A stretch of 22,414 nucleotides of DNA from CAZESH01 sp964514665. Its GTDB lineage: Bacteria; Bacillota; Bacilli; Paenibacillales; KCTC-25726. The notes under the pieces are model-generated. The model did not search any database. It was not told the origin of the DNA and saw only the letters and a program-made list of their open reading frames with translations. Shown here one piece after another: positions 7,448-15,197 of the stretch. The DNA is taken from contig CAZESH010000038.1 of the NCBI GenBank assembly GCA_964514665.1, positions 1 through 22,414 on the forward strand. Direction: 5' to 3'. The translations under genes were made by a program, and so were the position numbers. Within the stretch, counting starts at the first letter, position 1; the number at the start of each line of letters is the position of its first letter.

Positions 7448-7509
7448 CCTGAATGTCGATCGATTCGCCCATTTTCGGATCAAATGTTTTTTCAACGGCA
7501 GCAGCCCGG

Positions 7510-10185
7510 TCAAATGGCGGCCTGTAAACTTGCGTTTCCATCCTCCGTTTGCTCCACGACCGCTGCCTGAGCCGCGGCAATACGGGCAAAAGGCACGCGA
7601 TACGGAGAGCAGCTGACATAATCCAGCCCGATCTGATGACAGAAATAGATTGACTGCTGATCGCCGCCGTGCTCGCCGCAAATTCCCGCCTTCAACGTCG
7701 ATTTTTGCGAGCGTCCTTTGGTTACGGCCCATTCGATCAAGGTTCCCACACCTTCCCTGTCCAGCACCTGAAACGGATTATGGGGAAGAATATTGCGATC
7801 CAGATAATGCGAGAGGAATTTGCCCTCTGCGTCATCCCGGCTGTAGCCGTAGGTCATTTGTGTCAAATCATTGGTGCCGAAGGAGAAGAAGTCGGCGAAT
7901 TTGGCGATTTGTCCGGCGGTAATCGCCGCTCTCGGCACTTCGATCATCGTTCCCACCTTGTAACGGCAGTATTTCCGTTCCTCGCCCAAAACCTGTTCGG
8001 CTATTTTGTCGACGCTTTCCCGGATCATTTGCAGCTCGCTGCTGTCTCCCACCAAAGGAATCATGATTTCCGGGAAAACTTTGATGTTTTTCTGCAGGCT
8101 TTTCAAAACCGCCTTGAAGATCGCTTCAATCTGCATATCATAGATTTGCGGGAACAAAATCCCCAATCTGCAGCCGCGCAGCCCCAGCATCGGATTCATC
8201 TCCTGCAGTTCGCGCACCTTGCGGATCGTCAGGTTCAATTCGGCTTTGCGCTCATCGTCTGCTGGATTGTTCTGAAGACGTTCCTTTTCCTGCAAGAGCT
8301 CCTCCAGACCGGGCAAAAATTCGTGCAGAGGAGGATCAAGCAGACGGATTGTGACGGGAAGGCCGTCCATCGCTTCAAAAATGCCCTCAAAATCGGACTG
8401 CTGCATCGGCAGCAGGACATCCAGCGCCTCCTGCCTGGTTGCGTCATTATCAGCCATGATCATCTTCTGTACAAACGGAAGCCTGGCGGGCGACATGAAC
8501 ATATGCTCCGTGCGGCACAGCCCGACGCCTTCGGCACCGAATTCCCGGGCTTTCCCCGCATCCTGCGGATTATCGGCATTGGTATAAATTTTCAGTTTTC
8601 TGATTTTATCCGCCATCTCCAGCAGCTTTTGCAGCTCATCCGAAATCTCCGGATCATTCAGGGAAACGCGTCCCGCTATGACTTGGCCGCTTGCGCCGTC
8701 AATCGACAGCCATTCCCCTTCGCGAATCGTTTGTCCCGCTACCGAAAGCGCCGCCTCTTCGCGATGGATCGAGATTGCATCGCATCCGCATACGCAAGGC
8801 TTGCCCATGCCTCTGGCAACAACCGCCGCATGGCTGGTCATGCCCCCACGGCTGGTTAAAATCCCCTGCGCGGCGATCACGCCGTGAATGTCCTCCGGAC
8901 TCGTTTCCTCGCTGACCAGCAGCACCTCACGGCCTTCTTTCGCCCACTGCTCCGCTTTATCGGCGTCAAACACGATTTGACCGGCAGCCGCTCCGGGAGA
9001 AGCCGGCAGCCCTTTGGCAATCACATCGAAGTTTTTGCTCTCGTCAATGGAGCGGTGCAGCAGCTGGTCAAGATGCTTGGGCTCAATCCGCATAACCGCT
9101 TCTTCAGGGGTAATGATCCCTTCCTCGCTTAAATCGATGGCGATTTTCACCGAAGCCTGAGCCGTTCTCTTGCCGCTGCGCGTTTGCAGTACATACAGCT
9201 GCCTTCTTTCAATCGTAAATTCGATATCCTGCATATCCTTGTAATGGCTCTCCAGCGCATGGGACAGCTCCACAAGCCGGCTGTGAATGTCCGGCATTTC
9301 GGTCTTCAGTTCGTCAAGCGGCTTCGGCGTGCGGACGCCGGCGACCACATCCTCCCCTTGCGCATTGGCCAGATATTCTCCGTACAATCGATGTTCTCCC
9401 GTGGAAGGGTTGCGTGTGAACAGCACTCCGGTGCCGCTGTCTTCACCGAAATTGCCGAATACCATCGATTGGATGTTGACTGCGGTGCCCAGTTCGTCCG
9501 GAATGCCGTACGCTTTGCGGTACACCTTGGCCCGCGGGTTGTTCCAGCTTTTGAAAACCGCCTCCACGGCCATTTTTAATTGCTTGTTGACGTTTTGCGG
9601 AAATGCCTGACCGGTTTTCTGCAAAATCAATTTCTTGTATTCGGCGATTACGGTTTTCCAGGCTTCCTCCGACATTTCCTGGTCGCTGTCCAAATGATTG
9701 GAAGCTTTAATTTTGTGCAAAATCTGTTCGAAGTGTATGGACTGAACCCCCAGCACCACATTGCCGAACATTTGAATCAGCCTGCGGTAGCAGTCCAGGG
9801 CAAAGGCCGGCTTATTCGTAATCGCGGCCAGACCGGCCACCGTTTCGTCATTAAGGCCAAGGTTCAAGATCGTATCCATCATGCCGGGCATCGATACGAC
9901 CGAGCCGGAGCGGACGGAGACCAAGAGCGGCCGTTCGGGATCGCCGAAGACCATCGCTTTTTTCGCTTCAACCTTGGCGGTCGCCGCCTCGATCTCTGCA
10001 ATCAGCGAGTCGGACAATCTTTGCGTGGTGCATAAGAATTCATTGCAGGCTTCCGTCGAAATCGTAAAACCGGGAGGGATCGGCATGCCCAATTTGGTCA
10101 TCTCCGCCAAATTCGCCCCCTTTCCTCCCAATAAAGCCTTCATCTCCGCGCCGCCTTCTTCAAAATGAATTACTTTTTTCTCCAT
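7510..10185 (-). CDS. ppdK: Pyruvate, phosphate dikinase
   Basis: PPDK interconverts pyruvate + ATP + Pi and PEP + AMP + PPi. The 891-residue protein shows the N-terminal ATP-grasp nucleotide-binding domain (GGKGANLAEMTKLGMPIPPGF from residue 20), the central phosphohistidine domain GGMTSHAAVVARGMGKPCVCG with H452 as phospho-carrier and T450 as the predicted regulatory site, and a C-terminal PEP-binding TIM barrel ending in GICGEHGGD with catalytic C836. Length is normal. A GTG lies in frame at 10203, but the ATG at 10185 has AAGGTGA at an 8-nt distance and gives the usual MEKKV start. Neighbouring yqfL encodes its regulator. With ccpN and glpX nearby, a gluconeogenic PEP-forming role is plausible; a glycolytic PPi-using role is the alternative. 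Confidence 0.97.
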   Translation of the reverse strand: MEKKVIHFEEGGAEMKALLGGKGANLAEMTKLGMPIPPGFTISTEACNEFLCTTQRLSDSLIAEIEAATAKVEAKKAMVFGDPERPLLVSVRSGSVVSMPGMMDTILNLGLNDETVAGLAAITNKPAFALDCYRRLIQMFGNVVLGVQSIHFEQILHKIKASNHLDSDQEMSEEAWKTVIAEYKKLILQKTGQAFPQNVNKQLKMAVEAVFKSWNNPRAKVYRKAYGIPDELGTAVNIQSMVFGNFGEDSGTGVLFTRNPSTGEHRLYGEYLANAQGEDVVAGVRTPKPLDELKTEMPDIHSRLVELSHALESHYKDMQDIEFTIERRQLYVLQTRSGKRTAQASVKIAIDLSEEGIITPEEAVMRIEPKHLDQLLHRSIDESKNFDVIAKGLPASPGAAAGQIVFDADKAEQWAKEGREVLLVSEETSPEDIHGVIAAQGILTSRGGMTSHAAVVARGMGKPCVCGCDAISIHREEAALSVAGQTIREGEWLSIDGASGQVIAGRVSLNDPEISDELQKLLEMADKIRKLKIYTNADNPQDAGKAREFGAEGVGLCRTEHMFMSPARLPFVQKMIMADNDATRQEALDVLLPMQQSDFEGIFEAMDGLPVTIRLLDPPLHEFLPGLEELLQEKERLQNNPADDERKAELNLTIRKVRELQEMNPMLGLRGCRLGILFPQIYDMQIEAIFKAVLKSLQKNIKVFPEIMIPLVGDSSELQMIRESVDKIAEQVLGEERKYCRYKVGTMIEVPRAAITAGQIAKFADFFSFGTNDLTQMTYGYSRDDAEGKFLSHYLDRNILPHNPFQVLDREGVGTLIEWAVTKGRSQKSTLKAGICGEHGGDQQSIYFCHQIGLDYVSCSPYRVPFARIAAAQAAVVEQTEDGNASLQAAI

Positions 10186-10273
10186 GGTACGGTTCACCTT
10201 CACCTTCGAATGTTCATTTATGACGCATTATATATCTATAAAATTATTTATAATGTACTATATATAAGATTAT

Positions 10274-10284
10274 TATGCAATATA
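10274..10284. promoter_or_regulatory. Candidate CcpN operator in the ppdK upstream region
   Basis: TATGCAATATA matches 10 of 11 positions of the CcpN consensus TRTGHYATAYW (as I recall it). It lies about 90 nt upstream of the ppdK ATG in a very AT-rich stretch (10218-10290). Read on the coding strand it overlaps TTGCAT, which could be a -35 with TACATT 17 nt downstream as -10; both hexamers are poor. In such AT-rich DNA one near match is weak evidence. The rest of 10285-10430 holds nothing I can identify. Confidence 0.3.
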
Positions 10285-10431
10285 AAAAACGCCAAAATTG
10301 AGAAAACCATTATCGAGGCTTCCCAAAGATGAGCGACCGCGTTTAGAGGTTGGTTTTATCGCCAAATAGAATTCCATTGGGACTAGAGGCTCTGATGCTT
10401 ATTGCGATTACATTCGCAATGTCCGAACAAC

Positions 10432-10474
10432 AAAAAAAGGCTGTCCAGGACCGATAAATCAGTCCTGGACAGCC
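10432..10474 (-). terminator. Terminator of the guanidine/metal-transport operon
   Basis: GGCTGTCCAGGAC (10439-10451) is the exact reverse complement of 10462-10474: a 13-bp GC-rich stem with a 10-nt loop, followed on the minus strand by a run of seven T (10438-10432). It lies 20 nt after the cbiQ-cbiO stop at 10495, as expected for the end of the seven-gene operon. Confidence 0.92.
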
Positions 10475-10494
10475 CGCTTTCAACTTTTTTTCCG

Positions 10495-12087
10495 TTACAG
10501 ACCGTTGGTTGTTGCATTCAACATCTCTGCCGAGCCGGCCACTTTCTGGGCAGAGGTTCCGATCTCTTCGATATCTCCACTCTGAAACGTTTGCTTGTGC
10601 GTCAACAGGCGCCAGATCATCTGCGCCGCCTGCCGCGCCGTTCTCGGATTGGCCTGCTCCCCGACGCCTTTCAGCAGACGAAACGGTCTTGCCAAACGGG
10701 GAAGATGCAGACCCGCCTGGGCAATCCAATGATCATCGAAAAGAAGCTCCGTGGAACCTTCGGCCAAAATTCGGCCATCCTTCAAAAGCAGCACCGCATC
10801 CGCCCATTCCGCGGCGAAATCGACGTCATGCGTCGCCACCAGAATGGTGATGCCCATCAGATGCAGGCTTTCCAACAGCGTCTGCAGATCGTCCTGGCCT
10901 TTAGGATCGAGAAAGGCCATCGGTTCGTCCAAGATCATGATTTCCGGCTGCATCGCCAGCACGCCGGCAATCGCCACCCGTCTTTTTTGCCCGTAGCTGA
11001 GCTCAAACGGCGAACGTCCGCCGTATTCGCGCATCCCAACGTATCCTAGCGCCGTCTGCACGCGCTCCCTCACCTGCTGTTCATCCAGACCCAGGTTGCG
11101 TGGACCGAAAGCGACATCCTCTTCCACAGTGGCGGAAAAAATCTGATCGTCCGGATCCTGATACACCACCCCTACGGAACGCTTCAGCATTTTTTCCGCC
11201 TGCGGCGCAACCCGCTCTCCCTTGAAGAAGATCGCGCCCTTTTCCGGCCTCTCCAGTCCGTTCAGCAGTGCGATCAAGGTGGATTTTCCCGCACCGTTCG
11301 GTCCCATCAGCGCCAGCTTTGCGCCCCAGGGAATGGACAGGGAAATATTGTTCAACGCCTCGATTTCACCATAGCGGTACGATACGCCGCGAAGCTCCAA
11401 CGCCGGCTTGTTCCTCTTCCCGTTGTCTTGCAGCTGCTCAGCCATTCCTTCCACTCCTCCCCGCGACAGCATTGCCCCGTAGATCCGTTCACTGCGTTTG
11501 TAAGCGCGGATAAACAACATCCCCAGCAGTTCCCCAAAACGCTTGAACGTCAATCGCCTCCACCACAAGCGCCCCGTATGAAAGCCTCTGGATTTTTGCG
11601 CCCTCACCATGCTCTGCACTTCTTCACCCAGCAAATAAAAATAACGCATCAATAGCGTCATCATTTCGATCATCACCGGCGGCATGCCGACCCAGCGAAA
11701 ATGCTTGATCAGTTCAAAGCGGTTCATGCTCTCATTCAAATAGGTAATCAACACGTTGGCAGCGGATATTTTCAGCAAAATCGAAGCCGCCAGCTCCGTC
11801 CCTTCGAGCGATGCATGCAGGGGCCCGATAGAAAGCAAAGGTTGACCTTCATGCGTAAAGGGAATAAACGCAATGGCACCGAAAGCAAAAGGCAGCAAAA
11901 GCAGCATTCGCTTCAGCACCTTCTTGAGCGGCACGCCCTTCCACAGCGTCCAGCCCAGACTAGCGGCAAATGCCCCCGCCAACAGGCGCGGATCATGCTG
12001 CATCGTGATTGCCACGATAGACAGCAGCGTGAGAACAAATACCGCCCGAACCTCTGTTTTCTGCTTCAATTTCCCTGTCGTTAGCAT
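10495..12087 (-). CDS. cbiQO: ECF metal transporter, natural CbiQ-CbiO fusion (T component plus ATPase)
   Basis: A 530-residue fusion of two components usually encoded separately. Residues 1 to about 225 are the CbiQ/EcfT membrane subunit, with hydrophobic segments near 16-30, 60-78 and 100-117, then the two coupling motifs RAQKSRGF (162-169) and MLSRGG (206-211) that contact the ATPase. Residues from about 228 form the CbiO ATPase: Walker A GPNGAGKST (262-270), signature LSYGQKRR (363-370), Walker B MILDEP (384-389) and a THD switch histidine. No stop or frameshift breaks the linker. With CbiM and CbiN it forms a Co2+ or Ni2+ importer; the Ni-enzyme context argues for nickel. The ATG lies 4 nt after the cbiN stop. 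Last gene of the operon. Confidence 0.93.
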   Translation of the reverse strand: MLTTGKLKQKTEVRAVFVLTLLSIVAITMQHDPRLLAGAFAASLGWTLWKGVPLKKVLKRMLLLLPFAFGAIAFIPFTHEGQPLLSIGPLHASLEGTELAASILLKISAANVLITYLNESMNRFELIKHFRWVGMPPVMIEMMTLLMRYFYLLGEEVQSMVRAQKSRGFHTGRLWWRRLTFKRFGELLGMLFIRAYKRSERIYGAMLSRGGVEGMAEQLQDNGKRNKPALELRGVSYRYGEIEALNNISLSIPWGAKLALMGPNGAGKSTLIALLNGLERPEKGAIFFKGERVAPQAEKMLKRSVGVVYQDPDDQIFSATVEEDVAFGPRNLGLDEQQVRERVQTALGYVGMREYGGRSPFELSYGQKRRVAIAGVLAMQPEIMILDEPMAFLDPKGQDDLQTLLESLHLMGITILVATHDVDFAAEWADAVLLLKDGRILAEGSTELLFDDHWIAQAGLHLPRLARPFRLLKGVGEQANPRTARQAAQMIWRLLTHKQTFQSGDIEEIGTSAQKVAGSAEMLNATTNGL

Positions 12088-12091
12088 CCCG

Positions 12092-12493
12092 CTACGCCCC
12101 TTCCCGCTTGTTCCGTTCGCGCTTTTCCAGCCAGCTTGCTGCAGTATACAGCGTCAGGAAGAGCAGAAAACCGCCGATCAAGCCTGACAGAATGACGGCC
12201 AAATGATGATTTGCGATGCCGGGCAACTGATAGTGGGCAAGCGGGGACCATAGCTTCGTCCGCTCCGCTTTGCCGGAAAAACCTGCGTTTTCCGCCACCC
12301 GCTGCAAGCCGTCCGGGCTTTGCGAAGCAAAGGGCGAAAGCAGTAAAACCAAAGCGAGCGTCACACCCAGCAGCACCGCCCATTTTCGGCTGCCGCTCGC
12401 TTTTCCCTCTTCATGCCGGCTATCGCTGCGGCTTCCCGTCGATTTTGCAAACCCCTCATCATGATTGCTCCACAGAATCAATCGGAATTTCAT
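12092..12493 (-). CDS. cbiN: ECF metal transporter accessory subunit (CbiN/NikN-like)
   Basis: CbiN is the small subunit with two membrane helices that assists metal loading of CbiM. The 133-residue product has helices at about residues 37-57 (WAVLLGVTLALVLLLSPFAS) and near the C-terminus (LAVILSGLIGGFLLFLTLY), with the extracytoplasmic PDGLQRVAENAGF motif of the family after the first. Its N-terminal cytoplasmic tail of about 36 polar residues is longer than usual. The start is the ATG at 12493, 5 nt after GGAGGGG, overlapping the cbiM stop as ATGA; a longer frame open to 12715 runs inside cbiM and is rejected. Confidence 0.85.
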   Translation of the reverse strand: MKFRLILWSNHDEGFAKSTGSRSDSRHEEGKASGSRKWAVLLGVTLALVLLLSPFASQSPDGLQRVAENAGFSGKAERTKLWSPLAHYQLPGIANHHLAVILSGLIGGFLLFLTLYTAASWLEKRERNKREGA

Positions 12494-13149
12494 TTCAACC
12501 CCTCCCCATCGGTTGCTGCCCGCGCCGCGGTGAGCTGGCTCACTTGCTTGCTCTCCTGCAAATAGGAAACGACAAGCGATGTAATCAAGCCTTCGCCTAT
12601 GCCGATCAGGCTGTGCCAACCGGCCATCGCGGGAAGCGCCGCCTGCAGCGGCATCGTTCCCGACCAGGCAAGCAGCAATGAAACCCCGCTGGCAGCCAGC
12701 ACTATCGAGCTCCAAGCGGCAAAAAACGTCACAGCAAAGGAAAACCGGCCCAAGAACAGCCGCATTCCCAGCTTGTAAATGCCGTATCCCGAAAAGCTGC
12801 CGATCAAGCCCGTGCAGAGAATGTTGGCGCCCAAAACGGTAATTCCCCCGTCCTGAAAGAAAAAGGCTTGAATGATCAGCACACTTGACATCAACACTAA
12901 ACCCGTCCAGGGGCCGAATAAAATCGAAGCGAGCGTCCCGCCCAGAAAATGCCCGGAGGTTGCTCCTGCGATCGGAAAATTAATCATCTGGGCGGCAAAC
13001 ACAAACGCACCGATCAGGGAAATTTTCGGCACCTGCTTGCGCGTAATCGCCGTCTGCGATTTTTTCAACGCAAAAGCGAGTGCTCCCGCTCCCGCAGCGG
13101 TCGTCGTCAACCATACCTTTGTATCCAAAAATCCGTCGGGAATGTGCAT
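12490..13149 (-). CDS. cbiM: ECF metal transporter substrate-binding subunit (CbiM/NikM)
   Basis: CbiM is the integral membrane S component; its N-terminal Met-His places the metal at the core. The 219-residue product begins MHIPDGF, the diagnostic metal-binding start in which M1 and H2 are ligands, and has GATSGHFLGG further on with the conserved histidine. Several hydrophobic helices cover the rest. AGGAGGG stands 8 nt before the ATG. It follows the guanidine hydrolase gene by 31 nt with no terminator, so it belongs to the riboswitch-controlled transcript. No cobalamin riboswitch or B12 gene accompanies it. Sequence alone does not separate nickel from cobalt; context favours nickel. Confidence 0.94.
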   Translation of the reverse strand: MHIPDGFLDTKVWLTTTAAGAGALAFALKKSQTAITRKQVPKISLIGAFVFAAQMINFPIAGATSGHFLGGTLASILFGPWTGLVLMSSVLIIQAFFFQDGGITVLGANILCTGLIGSFSGYGIYKLGMRLFLGRFSFAVTFFAAWSSIVLAASGVSLLLAWSGTMPLQAALPAMAGWHSLIGIGEGLITSLVVSYLQESKQVSQLTAARAATDGEGLK

Positions 13150-13180
13150 GCTTGCTTCCCTCCTGTTCTTGTTTTAACGT

Positions 13181-14332
13181 TTATTTGCCGCCAAGCTTCC
13201 CGTTATCGACCATCGTTGCCAGCACATCCAGCACCGCCCGGGCCGCGAGCAGCGCCGTGGTATCACTGATATCGTAAGCGGGAGCGACCTCTACGACCTC
13301 CATTGCGCAAATGCCTTCCTTGGCGATCAGCTGCATCAGCTTCAGCGCTTCTCTCGGCAGGAACCCTCCCGGCTCCGGCCAACCCGTACCCGGCACGAAT
13401 CCGCAGTCGACGGAATCGATGTCAAAGCTCAAATATACCGCCTTGGCTCCCTTCCAAGCCGTTTCCAAAGCCATTTCCGCAACCTTTTCAATGCCCAAAG
13501 AGTCGACATCATTGATCGTCATGATCGTCGTTCCCCGTTCGCGGGCGACTTTCACCCCGGCGCGGGGAACCTGCCATCCGCCGATGCCGATCTGCACCAA
13601 ATTGGCGGGGGGCGCATTCTTGATATTGGTGGCATGAAACCACGGCGTCGTATGCATCCGTTCATCCATATCCTTCTCCTGGATATCGGCGTGCCGGTCG
13701 AGGTGAATAATCCCTACATTCCCTTCTATATTCTCCGCTACTCCGCGCAAACAAGGATAACCGATGGAGTGGTCGCCGCCCAAGATGACCGGCATCGTCC
13801 CTTTGCTCATCACGTGGGAAACCGCCTTGCTGATTTGATCGAAGCTCTTCTCGATGTTGGCGATCGTGAACACATCGCCGATATCGGCGATTTTCAGCTG
13901 CTCGCGCAAATCAACCCCGATTTCATAGTTGTAGGTTTGATATAACGCCGAGATACGGCGGATTGCCTGCGGTCCGAACCTTGTGCCGGAACGGTAAGTC
14001 GTGCCGATATCGAAAGGAACCCCCATTACCGCCACATCGTAATCGCCCACCTTGTTGACATCCTCCAAATACGGCATCTTCAAAAAGGTGTTGATTCCGG
14101 CGTAATGCGGCAGTTCTCCCCTACTGAAGCAGGAAATCGTGCGGTCGCCGATACTGTCCGCCGCCTCGAGTCCCAACTGCAGCCCCCGTTCAATCTCCGC
14201 TTGTCCCCGCTCTTGCGGAATCCCGCTTTCCTTCCATGCCGCCTGAATGCCTTGCAGATCTTCTTTGCGAAAAGACGCCTGCTCTCGCTCCCTGTTGCGG
14301 AAAGACATTCCGTGATTATCAAAAAAGCCCAT
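13181..14332 (-). CDS. gdmH: Arginase-family ureohydrolase, probable Ni-dependent guanidine hydrolase
   Basis: Likely hydrolyses guanidine to urea and ammonia in the cytoplasm. The binuclear metal site of the family is complete: H188 (GGDHS), D212/H214/D216 (DRHAD) and D304/D306 (SFDID). Three points separate it from agmatinase: DRH replaces the common DAH; the protein is 383 residues, with about 80 extra N-terminal residues; and the segments DERMHTTPWFHAT (223-235), GIGGWQVPR (249-257) and GFVPGTGWPEPGG (311-323) match what I recall of Synechocystis Sll1077 (GdmH), a guanidine hydrolase. Context agrees: a guanidine riboswitch heads the operon, a metal transporter follows and urease is divergent. 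The ATG follows AGGAGGAAGGAAA. Agmatinase or another guanidino-acid hydrolase is the alternative. Confidence 0.88.
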   Translation of the reverse strand: MGFFDNHGMSFRNREREQASFRKEDLQGIQAAWKESGIPQERGQAEIERGLQLGLEAADSIGDRTISCFSRGELPHYAGINTFLKMPYLEDVNKVGDYDVAVMGVPFDIGTTYRSGTRFGPQAIRRISALYQTYNYEIGVDLREQLKIADIGDVFTIANIEKSFDQISKAVSHVMSKGTMPVILGGDHSIGYPCLRGVAENIEGNVGIIHLDRHADIQEKDMDERMHTTPWFHATNIKNAPPANLVQIGIGGWQVPRAGVKVARERGTTIMTINDVDSLGIEKVAEMALETAWKGAKAVYLSFDIDSVDCGFVPGTGWPEPGGFLPREALKLMQLIAKEGICAMEVVEVAPAYDISDTTALLAARAVLDVLATMVDNGKLGGK

Positions 14333-14386
14333 TTTCCTTCCTCCTCATGATTTTCAACTTAAGCTGCATTTCGTTTCCGCCAACGT

Positions 14387-15172
14387 TCATTCTTCATGCT
14401 TCAACAGCCCAACCAACTCTCTTCTCAGCATGCGGTATTCCTCGCTTTCCCTCGTTTCCATCGTGCGCTCTTCCGGAAGATTCACCTTATATTCACCGAT
14501 CATCCTGCCCGGATGCGCCGCCATGACAAGAATCCGCTGCGAGAGATAGATCGCTTCATCAATGTCATGCGTAATAAAAATGACGGTCGTGCGCTCACTT
14601 TTCCAAACCTCCAAAAGCATTTCCTGCATCTCCAGCTTCGTTTGCGCGTCCAGCGCTCCGAACGGCTCATCCATCAGCAGCACGCCGGGCCGGTTGGCCA
14701 GCGCGCGGGCAATCGCCACGCGCTGCTTCATTCCTCCCGACAGCTGCTTGGGCAGCGCATTGGCGAATTTCTCCAAGCGGATCAAACGCAAATAATGATT
14801 GGATATGCTTCTGCGATCGAGCAGCGGAACGCCTTTCAGCTTCGGCCCGTACTCGATGTTTTGCCTTACGTTCAGCCAAGGAAACAGGGTATAGCCCTGA
14901 AAAACCATGCCGCGATCAACCCCCGGCCCTCTTACTTCCCGACCGTTTACCATCACGCTGCCACCGCTTGGCTCCTCCAAGCCGGCGATGATTCTCAATA
15001 CGGTTGATTTGCCGCAGCCGGAAGGACCGATTATCGTCACAAATTCATTTTCGCGCAATGAAAAGTGTATGTTGTCCAGCGCCTGAAATGAGGACTTGCC
15101 GGTTTGAAATACCTTGTATAGCCCGAAAACATCGATTTGATTCGTACCGCGGGAACGGCTTTCCACCGCCAT
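14387..15172 (-). CDS. ABC importer ATPase, SsuB/TauB/NrtD class; probable guanidine importer
   Basis: The cytoplasmic ATPase of a nitrate/sulfonate/taurine-class importer. It carries Walker A GPSGCGKST, Q-loop QGYTLFPW, signature LSGGMKQRVA, Walker B LLMDEP with the D-loop GALD, and the switch histidine in THDIDEA. The ATG at 15172 lies 8 nt after AGGAGG and gives 261 residues. A GTG at 15181 overlaps that Shine-Dalgarno and is unlikely. It is 25 nt downstream of the permease gene and 54 nt upstream of the hydrolase gene. Transporters of this class recur behind guanidine-I riboswitches, so guanidine or a close relative is the inferred cargo. Confidence 0.93.
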   Translation of the reverse strand: MAVESRSRGTNQIDVFGLYKVFQTGKSSFQALDNIHFSLRENEFVTIIGPSGCGKSTVLRIIAGLEEPSGGSVMVNGREVRGPGVDRGMVFQGYTLFPWLNVRQNIEYGPKLKGVPLLDRRSISNHYLRLIRLEKFANALPKQLSGGMKQRVAIARALANRPGVLLMDEPFGALDAQTKLEMQEMLLEVWKSERTTVIFITHDIDEAIYLSQRILVMAAHPGRMIGEYKVNLPEERTMETRESEEYRMLRRELVGLLKHEE

Positions 15173-15197
15173 CGGACGCACCTCCTTTTCTTAAGTA

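Noticed and set aside
7669..8859. 396-codon open frame on the plus strand
   Set aside because: It lies entirely antisense to ppdK, shows no recognisable domain, and owes its length to the codon bias of the real gene.
12092..12715. Longer 207-codon version of cbiN
   Set aside because: The extra 5' part runs through cbiM in another frame. The ATG at 12493 has a good ribosome-binding site and the ATGA overlap.
10495..13149. Cobalt import for B12 synthesis
   Set aside because: No cobalamin riboswitch and no cobalamin gene are visible. The cluster is inside a guanidine operon next to two nickel enzymes. Cobalt transport cannot be excluded from sequence alone.
13181..14332. Agmatinase (speB) or formiminoglutamase call
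   Set aside because: The fold and metal ligands would allow it, but length, the DRH motif and the GdmH-like segments, plus the guanidine riboswitch and urease context, fit guanidine hydrolase better.
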